The position numbers and the translations under genes were made by a program. Under the pieces are notes generated by a model. The model saw only the letters and a list, made by a program, of their open reading frames with translations, ran no database searches and had not been told where the DNA came from. From the NCBI RefSeq assembly GCF_029637485.1, contig NZ_CP069128.1, positions 1,830,001 through 1,894,000 on the forward strand: 64,000 nt of DNA, given 5' to 3'. Source of the stretch: Sphingomonas sp. LHG3406-1 (lineage in GTDB: Bacteria; Pseudomonadota; Alphaproteobacteria; Sphingomonadales; Sphingomonadaceae). Of the stretch, positions 46,313-55,462 are shown one piece after another (within the stretch, counting starts at the first letter, position 1; the number at the start of each line of letters is the position of its first letter).

Positions 46313-49300
46313 TCAGCCATTCGACGCCAGCGCCACCTGCGGCAGTCTCAACTTCGCCAGTTCGGCCTGGGTTTCCTCCACCGCCAGCGCAAGCGAGCGG
46401 AGCGCCGGCCCGAGGTCGGTATGTTGGCAGGGACTGGCGGACTTGATGGCCTGTTCGAGACCGAATGCGGCGTCGGCAACCTGCCGGGCGCCAAGGTTGG
46501 CAGCAGCGCCCTTCAGGCTATGCGCCTCGGCCGCGGCCCGGTCGCGGTCGCGGTCGGCGAGAGCTTGCCGGATCGCGCGCGATCTTCCGTCGAGTTCGGA
46601 CGCAAGAAGTTCGAGAAGATCGCCGAGCCGCGCTGACCCGAGCGCTTCGCGGAGGTCGCTGATGACTTCAGGGTCGAGCGTCGCCGCCAGCGGCCGCGGG
46701 TCGCGTTGCGAGGTAACGTCCGCGCCAGCCCCTCCCCACACCAGCCGGTTCAGCGTCGCGGCAAGGGCGTCGCAATCCACAGGCTTGGTCAGCAGGGCAT
46801 CGATTCCGCGCTCGGTATAGATGGCGCGTCGCTCACTCGCCGCATCGGCGGTCAGGGCGATGATCGGGGCCGCCGCATTGGGACCGCCGCCGGTGCGGAT
46901 CCGGTGGGTCGCGCAAAGGCCGTCGCAGCGCGGCATATGCATGTCCATCAGGATGAGATCGAATCGGCGCTCGGCGGCGACCTCGATCGCGAGCAGCCCG
47001 TCGGCGGCGCAGGTGACCTTGTGCCCCATCCGCTTCAGCAGCGCGCTGACGAGCAGCTGGTTGACGGGATTGTCTTCGACCAGAAGAAGGTCGAGGGGGC
47101 GGCCCGCCGCCGTCGCCGGGCGCTTGGCCGCGCGCGGCTGGGGCGCCGCCTGGGGAAGCGTCAGCGACACGGTAAAGGCCGACCCCCGGCCGAGCGCCGA
47201 GCGGACCGAGATGGTGCCGCCCATGCCTGTTACCAGCCGGCGGCTGATGGCAAGGCCAAGCCCGGTCCCCCCGCGGCCGACCGCAGTATCTCCCTGGGTG
47301 AAGGGTTCGAACAATTGCTCCTGCGCCTCGGGGGACATGCCAAGCCCCTTGTCCTGGACCGTGAGGCGAAGCCTGGAGCGTGCGTTCGAGCGTGGCTCGA
47401 CCGAGCAACGCACTGTGACCACCCCGCGCTCGCTGAACTTGATCGCGTTGGAGAGAAGGTTGCTGAGGACCTGCCTGAGGCGCAGGGCATCGCCGCGCAG
47501 CCAGGTCTCGCCCTCTTCAGGCGCGTCGATGTTGAGGGACAGGCCGCGGGCCGACGCAGGGCGGTCGAAGAGGCGGGTGGTGGCCCGCACCGTGTGGCCA
47601 AGGTCGAACGGTTCATCGGCGAAAGTGAATTGGCCGGCGTCGATCTTGCTGAAGTCGAGGATGTCGTCGAGCACGCTCATCAAGAGGTCGGCGGACTCGC
47701 GCATGGTATCCAGGTAGATCTGGCGCTGCTCGGGCGGCGGATTGTCGCTCAACAGCTCGATGGTGCCGAGGACGCCGGTCATCGGCGTCCGTATCTCGTG
47801 GCTCATCGTAGCGAGGAAGCGGCTCCGGGCCTCTGCCGCAGTGCGGGCATCGTCGAGCGCCGACACGAGCTTGCGATCGGCCTCGAGCTTCTCAGTGATG
47901 TCGCTGATCACTCCGAACAGCCGCGGACCGCTGCCCTCGTCCTGAGTCTGCTGCATCCGGAGCTGAAGCGTCCGCTCCCCGGCAGGTCCGCCGAAACGCA
48001 CGGTGCATTCCACCGGGACGTCGATCCGGCGGGCCTGGGCCACCCTCGCCAGCAGAAGGCGACGATCGTCACGAGCGACGTATTGAATGGCGGTTTCGGC
48101 TGACAGCTCGGCGGCGGGTAGATGGACCAGCGCTTTCGCTTCAGGCGACAGCTGGATGACGCCGGCTGCATGATCGAAGGTCCAGTGACCGAGCGAAGCC
48201 AGACCTTCCGCCATCAGCAACAGGCGGTTGGCATCGTGCAAGCGGGCCTGCCGTTCGTCGGCAAGCAATTCCGCCCGCCGCCGCTGATGAACGTCGCGCA
48301 AAGAGGCGATCAGGAGCACACCGCTGCTTTCGCCGCCACCGTGAGATGCGGGCGCGACCTCGCCTTCGGCAACACGAATGTTTGCTTCGACCCAGCGCCA
48401 CTGGTTGTTTGCGTGGCGAAGGCGGAAGCTGGTCGAGGCGCCACCACGGCGCTGGCTTTCGGCGAGGGTGGCGGCAAATGGCGGCGCGTCATCCGGATGC
48501 AGCCGTTCGAGCCATGAGGGTCCAGCGAGCTGAGGGATGTCCAGGCCGAGCAGCCGGTGGACGGCGCCCGACAGGAAATGCGCATGCCCGTTGCAATCGA
48601 GCCGCAGGATGAGGTCGCTACCGTGGTTCGCAAGGAGCCGGTATTCCTCCTCGCTGGTACGAAGCTCGGCTGCGGCGTTGAGCCGCTCCATGCGGACTAC
48701 CGCGACTGGCAGGGTCAGCAGGACGGCTGTCGACATGAATAGCTGCAGGAGGAAGATGCGCGTCGGGACGTCGATATGCGGAGCATGGAGCGGTCCGCTC
48801 CCGCCTACCGTCATCACGCCAGCGGTGATGCACACCAGGGCAAGCAGGATGGCAACGCGGCGGACACCGAGCCGCAGCGCGGCAAGGACCAATACCGGCG
48901 CCATCAGGAACAGCGAGGAGACCTTGGAAGAGAAGATGGCCAGGCAGACGAGGAGCGCCACCGCGACCAGCAGGCCAAATTCACGATAGTCACGGCTGGC
49001 GCCCTCTTCCCTCAGGCCCTTCAGGGACAGGGACAGTGCCAGGGGGGTGACGATGAGGAGGCCGTTGAGGTCGGCCAGGAACCACGGCCATGCTGCAGTG
49101 AGTGCGATCGGGTCGCGCGACACGGAAAAGACGGTGATCGCCATGCCGGTCGAGACCAGGGAGCCGATCAGGCCGGCAATGGCCAGCACCCCGATGATTT
49201 CCAGCGTGATCGTCTCGATCGCTTGCGGATGGCGCCACTTGAAGAGGCTGGCGACAAGGAGGATCTCGGCGATGTTGCACAGGGCCAACGCAGTCGCGAA

Positions 49301-49549
49301 CATGATTTCGTCGCCGATCACCAGCGCGGCAGTGATGTTCCCGACCAGCGCGGCCACAAGGAGCATGGGCCAGCCGCTTCGGGGTCGACGCAGCAACAGG
49401 GCTATGACTGCCCCATTGGACAGCCATAAGGACGCCACCCGACCGTCGAAAGTGACCAGTTCGAAGCTGATTACCGAGAGGACGAACATCAGCGCTGCCG
49501 ACAGCAGCGGCCAACCCCTGGTCATCCACAAAGATCGTGCCGAGTGCAT
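46313..49549 (-). CDS. MASE1-type hybrid sensor histidine kinase with REC and HPT
   Basis: The 1078-residue hybrid kinase starts at the ATG at 49549, with GGAGGA six bases before it; a longer frame from 49603 would run over that site. The domains are: an N-terminal membrane MASE1 region (about 1-290), two PAS-like sensor domains (about 310-570), HisKA with phosphoacceptor H near residue 581 (ATMSHEIRTPM), HATPase (GTGLGLAI), a REC domain with Asp near 866 (LILMDMHMP), and an HPT domain with His near 1009 (AEAHSLKGAA). All phosphorelay residues are present. No response regulator is linked, so the output is unknown. Confidence 0.93.
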   Translation of the reverse strand: MHSARSLWMTRGWPLLSAALMFVLSVISFELVTFDGRVASLWLSNGAVIALLLRRPRSGWPMLLVAALVGNITAALVIGDEIMFATALALCNIAEILLVASLFKWRHPQAIETITLEIIGVLAIAGLIGSLVSTGMAITVFSVSRDPIALTAAWPWFLADLNGLLIVTPLALSLSLKGLREEGASRDYREFGLLVAVALLVCLAIFSSKVSSLFLMAPVLVLAALRLGVRRVAILLALVCITAGVMTVGGSGPLHAPHIDVPTRIFLLQLFMSTAVLLTLPVAVVRMERLNAAAELRTSEEEYRLLANHGSDLILRLDCNGHAHFLSGAVHRLLGLDIPQLAGPSWLERLHPDDAPPFAATLAESQRRGGASTSFRLRHANNQWRWVEANIRVAEGEVAPASHGGGESSGVLLIASLRDVHQRRRAELLADERQARLHDANRLLLMAEGLASLGHWTFDHAAGVIQLSPEAKALVHLPAAELSAETAIQYVARDDRRLLLARVAQARRIDVPVECTVRFGGPAGERTLQLRMQQTQDEGSGPRLFGVISDITEKLEADRKLVSALDDARTAAEARSRFLATMSHEIRTPMTGVLGTIELLSDNPPPEQRQIYLDTMRESADLLMSVLDDILDFSKIDAGQFTFADEPFDLGHTVRATTRLFDRPASARGLSLNIDAPEEGETWLRGDALRLRQVLSNLLSNAIKFSERGVVTVRCSVEPRSNARSRLRLTVQDKGLGMSPEAQEQLFEPFTQGDTAVGRGGTGLGLAISRRLVTGMGGTISVRSALGRGSAFTVSLTLPQAAPQPRAAKRPATAAGRPLDLLLVEDNPVNQLLVSALLKRMGHKVTCAADGLLAIEVAAERRFDLILMDMHMPRCDGLCATHRIRTGGGPNAAAPIIALTADAASERRAIYTERGIDALLTKPVDCDALAATLNRLVWGGAGADVTSQRDPRPLAATLDPEVISDLREALGSARLGDLLELLASELDGRSRAIRQALADRDRDRAAAEAHSLKGAAANLGARQVADAAFGLEQAIKSASPCQHTDLGPALRSLALAVEETQAELAKLRLPQVALASNG

Positions 49550-49680
49550 CCAAGTTCCTCCGGCGATTCGGCTCGCGGAAGTTCCTGCAATGTTCCTCTT
49601 CACGCCAGCAGAGTCGGGTCCGGTTTGGACCTAAGTCACTCCCCGGACCCGATCGGCTGGGTCTTCACCCGCTGATGGCG

Positions 49681-50247
49681 CTAGGTCGACGACCCCAGCA
49701 CGGCATCGATCTGATGCACCACGCCATTGCGCGCCGGCTGCTCGGTACCGGAGATGCGCGCTCCGCTGCCGCCTTGGCGGGCGATGCGGAATGCATCGCC
49801 GTCGCGAGTGACGGTCAGCGGCTCGCCCGCCATGGTCGCGACCGTCGCCTTGCCGCCGCCGCTCTCGACCGCCCGGGCGAGGTCGGCGCTGAGGATGGTG
49901 CCGGGCAAGATGTGCGCCCGAAGCAGGGCGGTCAGTTCCGCCTTCTGCTCGGGCGTTGCGAGCCGTTCCAACGTCCCGGCCGGCAGGGCGTCCAGCGCTG
50001 CGGCTGACGGCGCGAGGATCGTGTAAGGCTCCTTGCCGGACAGGACCGGACGCATGCCCGCAGCCTCGATCAGCGAACGGAGCCGCGGCTCACTGCCGAG
50101 CAGCGCTGCGAGATCCTCGCCCGGCACGGCGGCGGAGGTCGAAAGGTTGCTCTCCGGTTCCGCCACGGCGACGTTGTTGGTGTCACTCGCCTGCCCGCAG
50201 GCTGCGAGCAGGAGAGTGACGCCAGCGATGCCGATCAAGGCGCGCAT
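49681..50247 (-). CDS. Fasciclin (FAS1) domain lipoprotein
   Basis: The 188-residue protein has a lipoprotein signal MRALIGIAGVTLLLAACGQA with lipobox LAAC, a linker, and a FAS1 domain (about 45-187). The H1 motif region is YTILAPSAAALDALP, and the H2 motif ends in RNGVVHQIDAVL. FAS1 proteins mediate adhesion or surface binding. It is coupled by TGATG to the repeat-containing exported protein upstream. Confidence 0.9.
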   Translation of the reverse strand: MRALIGIAGVTLLLAACGQASDTNNVAVAEPESNLSTSAAVPGEDLAALLGSEPRLRSLIEAAGMRPVLSGKEPYTILAPSAAALDALPAGTLERLATPEQKAELTALLRAHILPGTILSADLARAVESGGGKATVATMAGEPLTVTRDGDAFRIARQGGSGARISGTEQPARNGVVHQIDAVLGSST

Positions 50248-51410
50248 CAGACCAGGGTCTCCACGATGGCCTGGACGATCCGCGTGGTTGGATCGACCTC
50301 GTAGATGTAGCCGTCGTTGTAGCGGTACCAATTGTCCGGCGTGTCCACGTAGCGGTCCCGATAGGCGTAGGGCACGTTGTAGACGTCGTAGCCGGCAGGG
50401 AGCGGCTGGCCGACGCCGAAGCCGCCCGCCAGCAGCGAGACGATCGCCTCGATCACGCCGTCGCCGCGATCCACCTGGTAGATGGCGCCGTCGCCGTAGC
50501 GATAATAATGTTCGTCGCTGTCGGCGTACCACGGGCGATACTGAACCGGGACGTTGTAGTAGCCGAGATATTCGTCCGGATAGGCGGCGCCGACATAATA
50601 AGCGCCGTTCCAGTCGTCCGCGAGCGGCCAGTAGGCGTCGACATAGTTGCGGTCGCGGTCGATCCGGTAAACATAGTCGTCCCGGGTACGATAGTAATAA
50701 TCGTCATTGTCCGGATACCAGCTACGGTAGAGCGGCGGCAGGAGCGCGCTGCCGAGGAAGGCCGGAGCGGCCGCGCCGACCAGCTTCTTGGCCTGGCCCG
50801 GGGGAAGACAGCCGTTGTTCTTGGCGGCAAGACCCGGAGGGCAGCCGTCGATCAGGCCGGTGGTGCGGAAGGCCGGCGACGCGATATAGTCGCCGCGACG
50901 GTCGAGCAGCAGATTGCCGCCGCGATAGTCGCGGTCGTCACGCCGGACGATTCGGCGTTCGCCCTCGCGATCGACGATCCGGCGGTCGACGGCATTGCGG
51001 CCGCGATCTTCAGAGACACGGATCCGGCCGGTATTGCCGCGCTGCTCCTGGCGACGGACCTCGCGGACCTTCGCCGGACCACGATCGGCCTTGCGCTGCT
51101 TCGGTCCGCCACCCCGTGCCTCGCGATCGGGACCGCGCTGCTGGACGGCCAGCTTCTGGCCGCCACCACCGCCACGTTCGGCCCGCTTGCCGGCATTACC
51201 GCGCTCGGCCCGCTGACCACCACCGCCACGCTCGGCCCGCTGGCCGCCGCCACCGCCCCGATTGGCCTTAGGGCCACCGCCACCGCCGCGCTCGACCTTG
51301 GCGGCACCGCCACCCTTGTTGCCGCCGCCATTGCCCTTGCCGGGCTGCGCCAGTGACGGCGCCGTGATCGCCAGCGCCGCGACGCCGACCAATATGCTGA
51401 GGTTTCGCAT
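50247..51410 (-). CDS. Exported repeat protein, function unknown (three YNVP/YYRY repeats)
   Basis: The 387-residue protein has a signal peptide MRNLSILVGVAALAITAPSLAQ, a Gly/Arg-rich region with GGGGQRAERG repeats (about 23-100), and a basic region (100-185). A CPPGLAAKNNGCLPPGQAKK motif (about 190-209) resembles RcnB-type proteins of sphingomonads. Three similar units follow, at about 228-263, 291-327 and 351-387, each reading YR-x-x-Y-x-D-x-x-x-x-YYRY-x-DG-x-IY-x-VD-x-x-x-x-I-x-AIV. The last two are preceded by YYNVP or YNVP. The start ATG at 51410 follows AAAGGAG by 7 bases. The function is unknown; a surface or envelope role is inference. Confidence 0.85.
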   Translation of the reverse strand: MRNLSILVGVAALAITAPSLAQPGKGNGGGNKGGGAAKVERGGGGGPKANRGGGGGQRAERGGGGQRAERGNAGKRAERGGGGGQKLAVQQRGPDREARGGGPKQRKADRGPAKVREVRRQEQRGNTGRIRVSEDRGRNAVDRRIVDREGERRIVRRDDRDYRGGNLLLDRRGDYIASPAFRTTGLIDGCPPGLAAKNNGCLPPGQAKKLVGAAAPAFLGSALLPPLYRSWYPDNDDYYYRTRDDYVYRIDRDRNYVDAYWPLADDWNGAYYVGAAYPDEYLGYYNVPVQYRPWYADSDEHYYRYGDGAIYQVDRGDGVIEAIVSLLAGGFGVGQPLPAGYDVYNVPYAYRDRYVDTPDNWYRYNDGYIYEVDPTTRIVQAIVETLV

Positions 51411-51523
51411 GGGAAACTCCTTTCGAGAGCGATAAACCGCTCGTCGCAGCCTCCCGTTCCGGTTCCGCCCTCCAACCCGGCACGACTCGTCGCGCCAGGA
51501 TGAACGGCAGATTTCCGGGTTTC

Positions 51524-52789
51524 CTAGATAATGTCCTTCGACAGACGGCGTGCCGCAAGCAGCATCAGCACCGCCGACAGCACATAGATGAGGTTCGTCG
51601 CCATGGCCGAATAGCGCAGCGCCTCCTCGGCGAAGCGGGCGGTCAAGGCATCGGAAATGGCGCCGACCACGAAGGTGCCGAGGCCAAGCCCGACCAGATT
51701 GTTGATGAACAGGAACATGGCCGAGGCGGTGGCGCGCATCTCTGGCGGCACGAGGCGGGTGATGGCGGTGTTGACCGGCCCCAGCCAGGCGAGGCTGAGC
51801 GCCCCCGGAACGATGAAGGCGAGGGTCGCCAGCCACAGGTTGGTGGTGGCAAAGGCGAGCATGTTGAGCGGGCCGGTGATGGCGAAGGCGATCGCCGGCA
51901 CCAGGGCGTAGCCGCGCGGGTGGGCATTGCCGAGCCGGTCTCCGAGCAGACCGCCGAAGTAGATGCCGGCGCTTCCGCCGAGCAGCGCGATGAAGGCGTA
52001 GAGCCAGCTGCGGTCGACCAGAGAAAGTTCATAGCTGCGCGCAAGGAAGCTCGGGATCCAGAAGGCGAGGCCATAGGAAACGAGGCTGGCGGTACCGGCG
52101 CCGAAGCCGAGCAGCCAGAAGCTGGGCTTGGAGGCAAGCGTGCGGAAGACGGTTCCGAACGAGGGAGCGGCGGCGCGGGGGCCCTCTTCGGACCGGCCAT
52201 GGCCGGGATCGCGGACGATCCACTTGAACAGGGGCGCGAACAGGCAGCCGGCGGCGCCGATGGCGAGGAAGGCGAAGCGCCAGTCGACGGTCGCCGCCAG
52301 CAGGCCGCCGAACAGCACGCCGAGCGCGGAGCCGATCGGGATGCCGAGGCTGAAGATGGCGAGCGCCTTGGCTCGCTGGTGCGGCGGATAGAGGTCGGAA
52401 ATAAGGCTGTAGGCGGGAGCGACGCCGGCTGCCTCTCCGACTCCGACCCCCATTCGGGCCATGAACAATTGCCAGAAGTTCTGCGCGAAGCCGCAGGCGG
52501 CGGTCATCAGGCTCCAGAAGAACAGACCGCCCGAAATGATCCAGCTCCGGTCGTGCCGGTCGGCCAGCATCGCCAGTGGAATGGCGAGAAAGGTGTAGAA
52601 GAGGGCGAAGGCGGCGCCGCCCATCCACCCGAGCTCGCTGTCGGTGAGCTGGAGCTCTCCCTTGATCGGCTCGGCGAGGATGCCGATGATCTGCCGGTCG
52701 ACGAAGTTCAGCGTGTAGCAGACGACCAGGGCGGCCATCACCAATGTGCGATTTCGCACCTTCGTCGCCGCGGCGTCCGCTGCGTTCAT
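51524..52789 (-). CDS. MFS transporter
   Basis: The 421-residue protein has twelve predicted helices and the MFS motif region MLADRHDRSWIIS after helix 2 and LGDRLGNAHPRG after helix 7. It resembles the spinster/ACS-type anion:cation symporter group common beside TonB receptors in sphingomonads. The substrate is unknown. It follows the TonB receptor gene by 91 bp on the opposite side of an intrinsic terminator, so it may be transcribed separately or by readthrough. Confidence 0.88.
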   Translation of the reverse strand: MNAADAAATKVRNRTLVMAALVVCYTLNFVDRQIIGILAEPIKGELQLTDSELGWMGGAAFALFYTFLAIPLAMLADRHDRSWIISGGLFFWSLMTAACGFAQNFWQLFMARMGVGVGEAAGVAPAYSLISDLYPPHQRAKALAIFSLGIPIGSALGVLFGGLLAATVDWRFAFLAIGAAGCLFAPLFKWIVRDPGHGRSEEGPRAAAPSFGTVFRTLASKPSFWLLGFGAGTASLVSYGLAFWIPSFLARSYELSLVDRSWLYAFIALLGGSAGIYFGGLLGDRLGNAHPRGYALVPAIAFAITGPLNMLAFATTNLWLATLAFIVPGALSLAWLGPVNTAITRLVPPEMRATASAMFLFINNLVGLGLGTFVVGAISDALTARFAEEALRYSAMATNLIYVLSAVLMLLAARRLSKDII

Positions 52790-52830
52790 TGGCTTGATCC
52801 CTCCTTGAGCCGGCCTGACGCTAGACAGCA

Positions 52831-52866
52831 AAAGAGGGCGGCGCCAGTGGCTCCGCCCCCTCCTTT
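52831..52866 (-). terminator. Rho-independent terminator after TonB receptor
   Basis: On the minus strand GAGGGGGCGGAGCC-ACT-GGCGCCGCCCTC (arms 52862-52849 and 52845-52834) is followed by TTTTGC. It lies 15 bp beyond the receptor stop. Confidence 0.85.
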
Positions 52867-52880
52867 CGCTTTGCGATCAA

Positions 52881-55199
52881 TCAGTAGCGCGCCGTCAGCT
52901 TGAGCTGCCAGGTGCGCGGGGCGCCGTAATAGACGGTGCGGATGTTGCCGACCGACGAGAATTCCTGTCCGTCGGTCTTGTAGGCACGATCGGTCAGGTT
53001 GTTGCCGTAGACTCCGACCGAGAAGCGCTTGGACGCGTCCTCCCAGACGATGCGGGCGTCGGTCAGCCAGTAGCTGTCCTGGAATAGGCCGGCGATCTCG
53101 GTCCGGCTGTTGGTCAGCGTATTGTCGATCGCCAGCGCCGTGCGCGAGCGATAGCGGCTCTGGCCGCCGATGGTCAGGCTGCCGGCATTGCCGAGATTGA
53201 AGCCATATTGCGCGCCGAATCGCATCGTCCACTTGGGCGAGAAGGCCGGAGTCTGGAAGGCGCGGCTGCCACCGAAGGCGGTGAAGCGGGTGTCGCGGAA
53301 CTCCTTATATTCGGCGTCGAGATAGCCGATCTGCGTGTCGAGCAGCAGGTTCTGGGCCGGGGTCCAGGCCGCTTCCAGCTCGGCACCGCTGATGCGCAGC
53401 TTGCCGGCGTTGATGACGGACAGGACGGCGATCGGCAGGTTGGTGACGGGATCGGTGTCGAGACCCGAGACGCGCGCCTGGAAGTCCTTGTAGTTGCCGG
53501 TGAAGACGGCGCCGGACACGCGCAGCCGACGAGCGATGCTCGCCTTGACGCCGGCCTCGTAGGAGAGCGCCTTTTCGGGATCGTAGGCGGTCGATTCCGC
53601 CGCCGAATTCGCTCGGCCGTTGAAGCCGCCCGACTTGAAGCCCTTGGCGACGCGGGCATAGACGAGGGCGTCGGGAGTGACCTGCCAGTCGATGCTGGCC
53701 ATCGGCGACCAGTCCTTCCACACGCCCTTGGGCGGGTTGAACCGGTAGGTGGCGTTGAACGCGGGCAGCGCTGAGAAGAAGGTGCTGGTGGTGCGGTTGT
53801 AGTCCTTGGTCTCGCGGGTGCGGCGCAGGCCGACCGAGAGCGTCAGGGTATCGACCAGCTCGTAGCTGGCATTGGCATAGGCCGCGTAGCTCCGGGTGAT
53901 CAGCTTGTCGTCGATCGTGCGGAGGAAGCCCGAGTTGAGGAACAGGGGCCCGAGCAGGTCATCGGCATAGGCTTCCTGGTGCGAGCCGACCTTCTCCTTA
54001 AGATAGTAGAGGCCCGCGACCGCCTTCAGCCGCTCGGTGTTGTAGGCGCCCTGGAATTCCTGGCTGAACTGGCTCTGGTCGACCCCGACGAAGACGTCGC
54101 CGATCTCATACTGCGTGGCGTCGATGTCGATGAAATCGTCGGTGTCGAGCTTGCGATAGGCCGTGATCGACTTGAGGGTCAGTGCCGGCGACACGTCATA
54201 GGCGATGGTGCCGGCAACGCCGCGGTGCTTGAGCTTGGTCGAGTTGGGCAGCGACGGCGTGGTGCGCCCGCGCCAGTCGTAGGAGCCGCTTCCGACCGGG
54301 TTGGTGACGAGCAAGGTGCCGCCCGAGGAGGTGGTCAGATTGTTGACCGGGCGGCCGACGTTCAGCTTCGCATCGTCCTTGGTGTAATCGCCGACGATGT
54401 CGATGCGCAGGTCGCTGGACGGAGTGAAGGCGAGGGTGCCGCGAATGCCGAAATTGTCGCGATTGTTGTAGCGGCGGTCGCTGACACTGTCCCTGACAAG
54501 GCCGTCGTTGGTGGCGCGCTGGACCGCGATGCCGGCGGCAAGGGTGTCGGTCAGCGGACCCGAGAAGGTGCCGCGCACATCGAACTGGCCGAAGCTGCCG
54601 ACGGTCGCCTGCACGTTGCCGCGCGGCGTCTGCCCGGGACGCCGCGAGACGAACTTGATCGCGCCGCCGATCGTGTTCTTGCCGTAGAGCGTGCCCTGCG
54701 GCCCGCGCAGAACTTCGACCCGCTCGACGTCGAGAAGGTCGAGCTGGTTGCCGCGGATGCGCGAGAGATAGACGTCGTCGACATAGACGCCGACGGCCGG
54801 ATCGAAGGTCTGCAGCGCGTCGGGCTGGCCGATGCCGCGGATGAAGATGTTGGTCGCGTTGGACGAGCCGCGGCCCTGGACGATGTTGAGGTTGGGAACC
54901 GCGCCCTGGAGACCGGTGGTGTCGGTCGCCTGAAGGCGGTCGAGCGCGCGCTCGTTGAAGGCCGACACCGAGGCGGGCACGCGCTGAAGATTCTCTTCGA
55001 CGCGGCGGGCGGTGACGACGACTTCGCTGGTGGCCGTGTCCTGGCCTTCGTCATCGGCGGCGCCGGTGGCTTCGGCAGCGGGCGGCTGGTTCGCCGCCTC
55101 CGCATTGGCCTGCTCGGCGCTCTGCGCGAAGGCGGGTGTGGCGGTGAGGAACAGGGCGGCCGACGCGAACAGGGCCGAACGGACGTGGGTGGCGCGCAT
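52881..55199 (-). CDS. TonB-dependent receptor
   Basis: The 772-residue receptor has the signal peptide MRATHVRSALFASAALFLTA ending AFAQ, a TonB-box-like EVVVTARRVEENLQ, plug motif VERVEVLRGPQGTLYGKNTI, VSAFNERALDRLQATDTTGL, and the terminal aromatic Tyr (LKLTARY). It lies between an MFS transporter and a divergent TetR gene, which suggests uptake of a specific organic molecule with local regulation. The start ATG at 55199 has a purine-rich GGAGGGGGAG upstream. Confidence 0.92.
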   Translation of the reverse strand: MRATHVRSALFASAALFLTATPAFAQSAEQANAEAANQPPAAEATGAADDEGQDTATSEVVVTARRVEENLQRVPASVSAFNERALDRLQATDTTGLQGAVPNLNIVQGRGSSNATNIFIRGIGQPDALQTFDPAVGVYVDDVYLSRIRGNQLDLLDVERVEVLRGPQGTLYGKNTIGGAIKFVSRRPGQTPRGNVQATVGSFGQFDVRGTFSGPLTDTLAAGIAVQRATNDGLVRDSVSDRRYNNRDNFGIRGTLAFTPSSDLRIDIVGDYTKDDAKLNVGRPVNNLTTSSGGTLLVTNPVGSGSYDWRGRTTPSLPNSTKLKHRGVAGTIAYDVSPALTLKSITAYRKLDTDDFIDIDATQYEIGDVFVGVDQSQFSQEFQGAYNTERLKAVAGLYYLKEKVGSHQEAYADDLLGPLFLNSGFLRTIDDKLITRSYAAYANASYELVDTLTLSVGLRRTRETKDYNRTTSTFFSALPAFNATYRFNPPKGVWKDWSPMASIDWQVTPDALVYARVAKGFKSGGFNGRANSAAESTAYDPEKALSYEAGVKASIARRLRVSGAVFTGNYKDFQARVSGLDTDPVTNLPIAVLSVINAGKLRISGAELEAAWTPAQNLLLDTQIGYLDAEYKEFRDTRFTAFGGSRAFQTPAFSPKWTMRFGAQYGFNLGNAGSLTIGGQSRYRSRTALAIDNTLTNSRTEIAGLFQDSYWLTDARIVWEDASKRFSVGVYGNNLTDRAYKTDGQEFSSVGNIRTVYYGAPRTWQLKLTARY

Positions 55200-55272
55200 G
55201 ACGATCTCAACTCCCCCTCCGGCGGCGCCTGCGGCCCTACTGCCGCCAGCCTTCCGTTCCGGAACAGGCCAT

Positions 55273-55303
55273 CGAATACTGAAAGTTGAATCACCTTTCA
55301 AGT
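55273..55303 (-). promoter_or_regulatory. Putative promoter and TetR operator of the receptor gene
   Basis: On the minus strand TTGAAA (55301-55296), a 17-base spacer and TATTCG (55278-55273) form a plausible promoter. Overlapping the -35 is an inverted repeat AGTTGAA-TCACCT-TTCAAGT (55284-55303; arms match in 6 of 7 positions). The divergent TetR gene starts 160 bp away, so this is a candidate operator. The rest of the 263-bp gap has no gene. Confidence 0.5.
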
Positions 55304-55462
55304 CACGGTAGTAGGGTCGGGGTTGCCGACGAGCGCCGGCCGGTCTTCTGTTGCGGTGGCACGGTGGGACTGGGCGCGGGCGGTGACGGTATCGGGCGGG
55401 GTGGTTGCAGTGGCTTGCACCGTGCGAGGTTACGCCGCCGGGCACGCTGAAGGGGGATGGGC

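Noticed and set aside
46189..46313. Origin of replication upstream of dnaN
   Set aside because: No DnaA box (TTATCCACA-like) and no AT-rich unwinding region is seen in this 124-bp gap.
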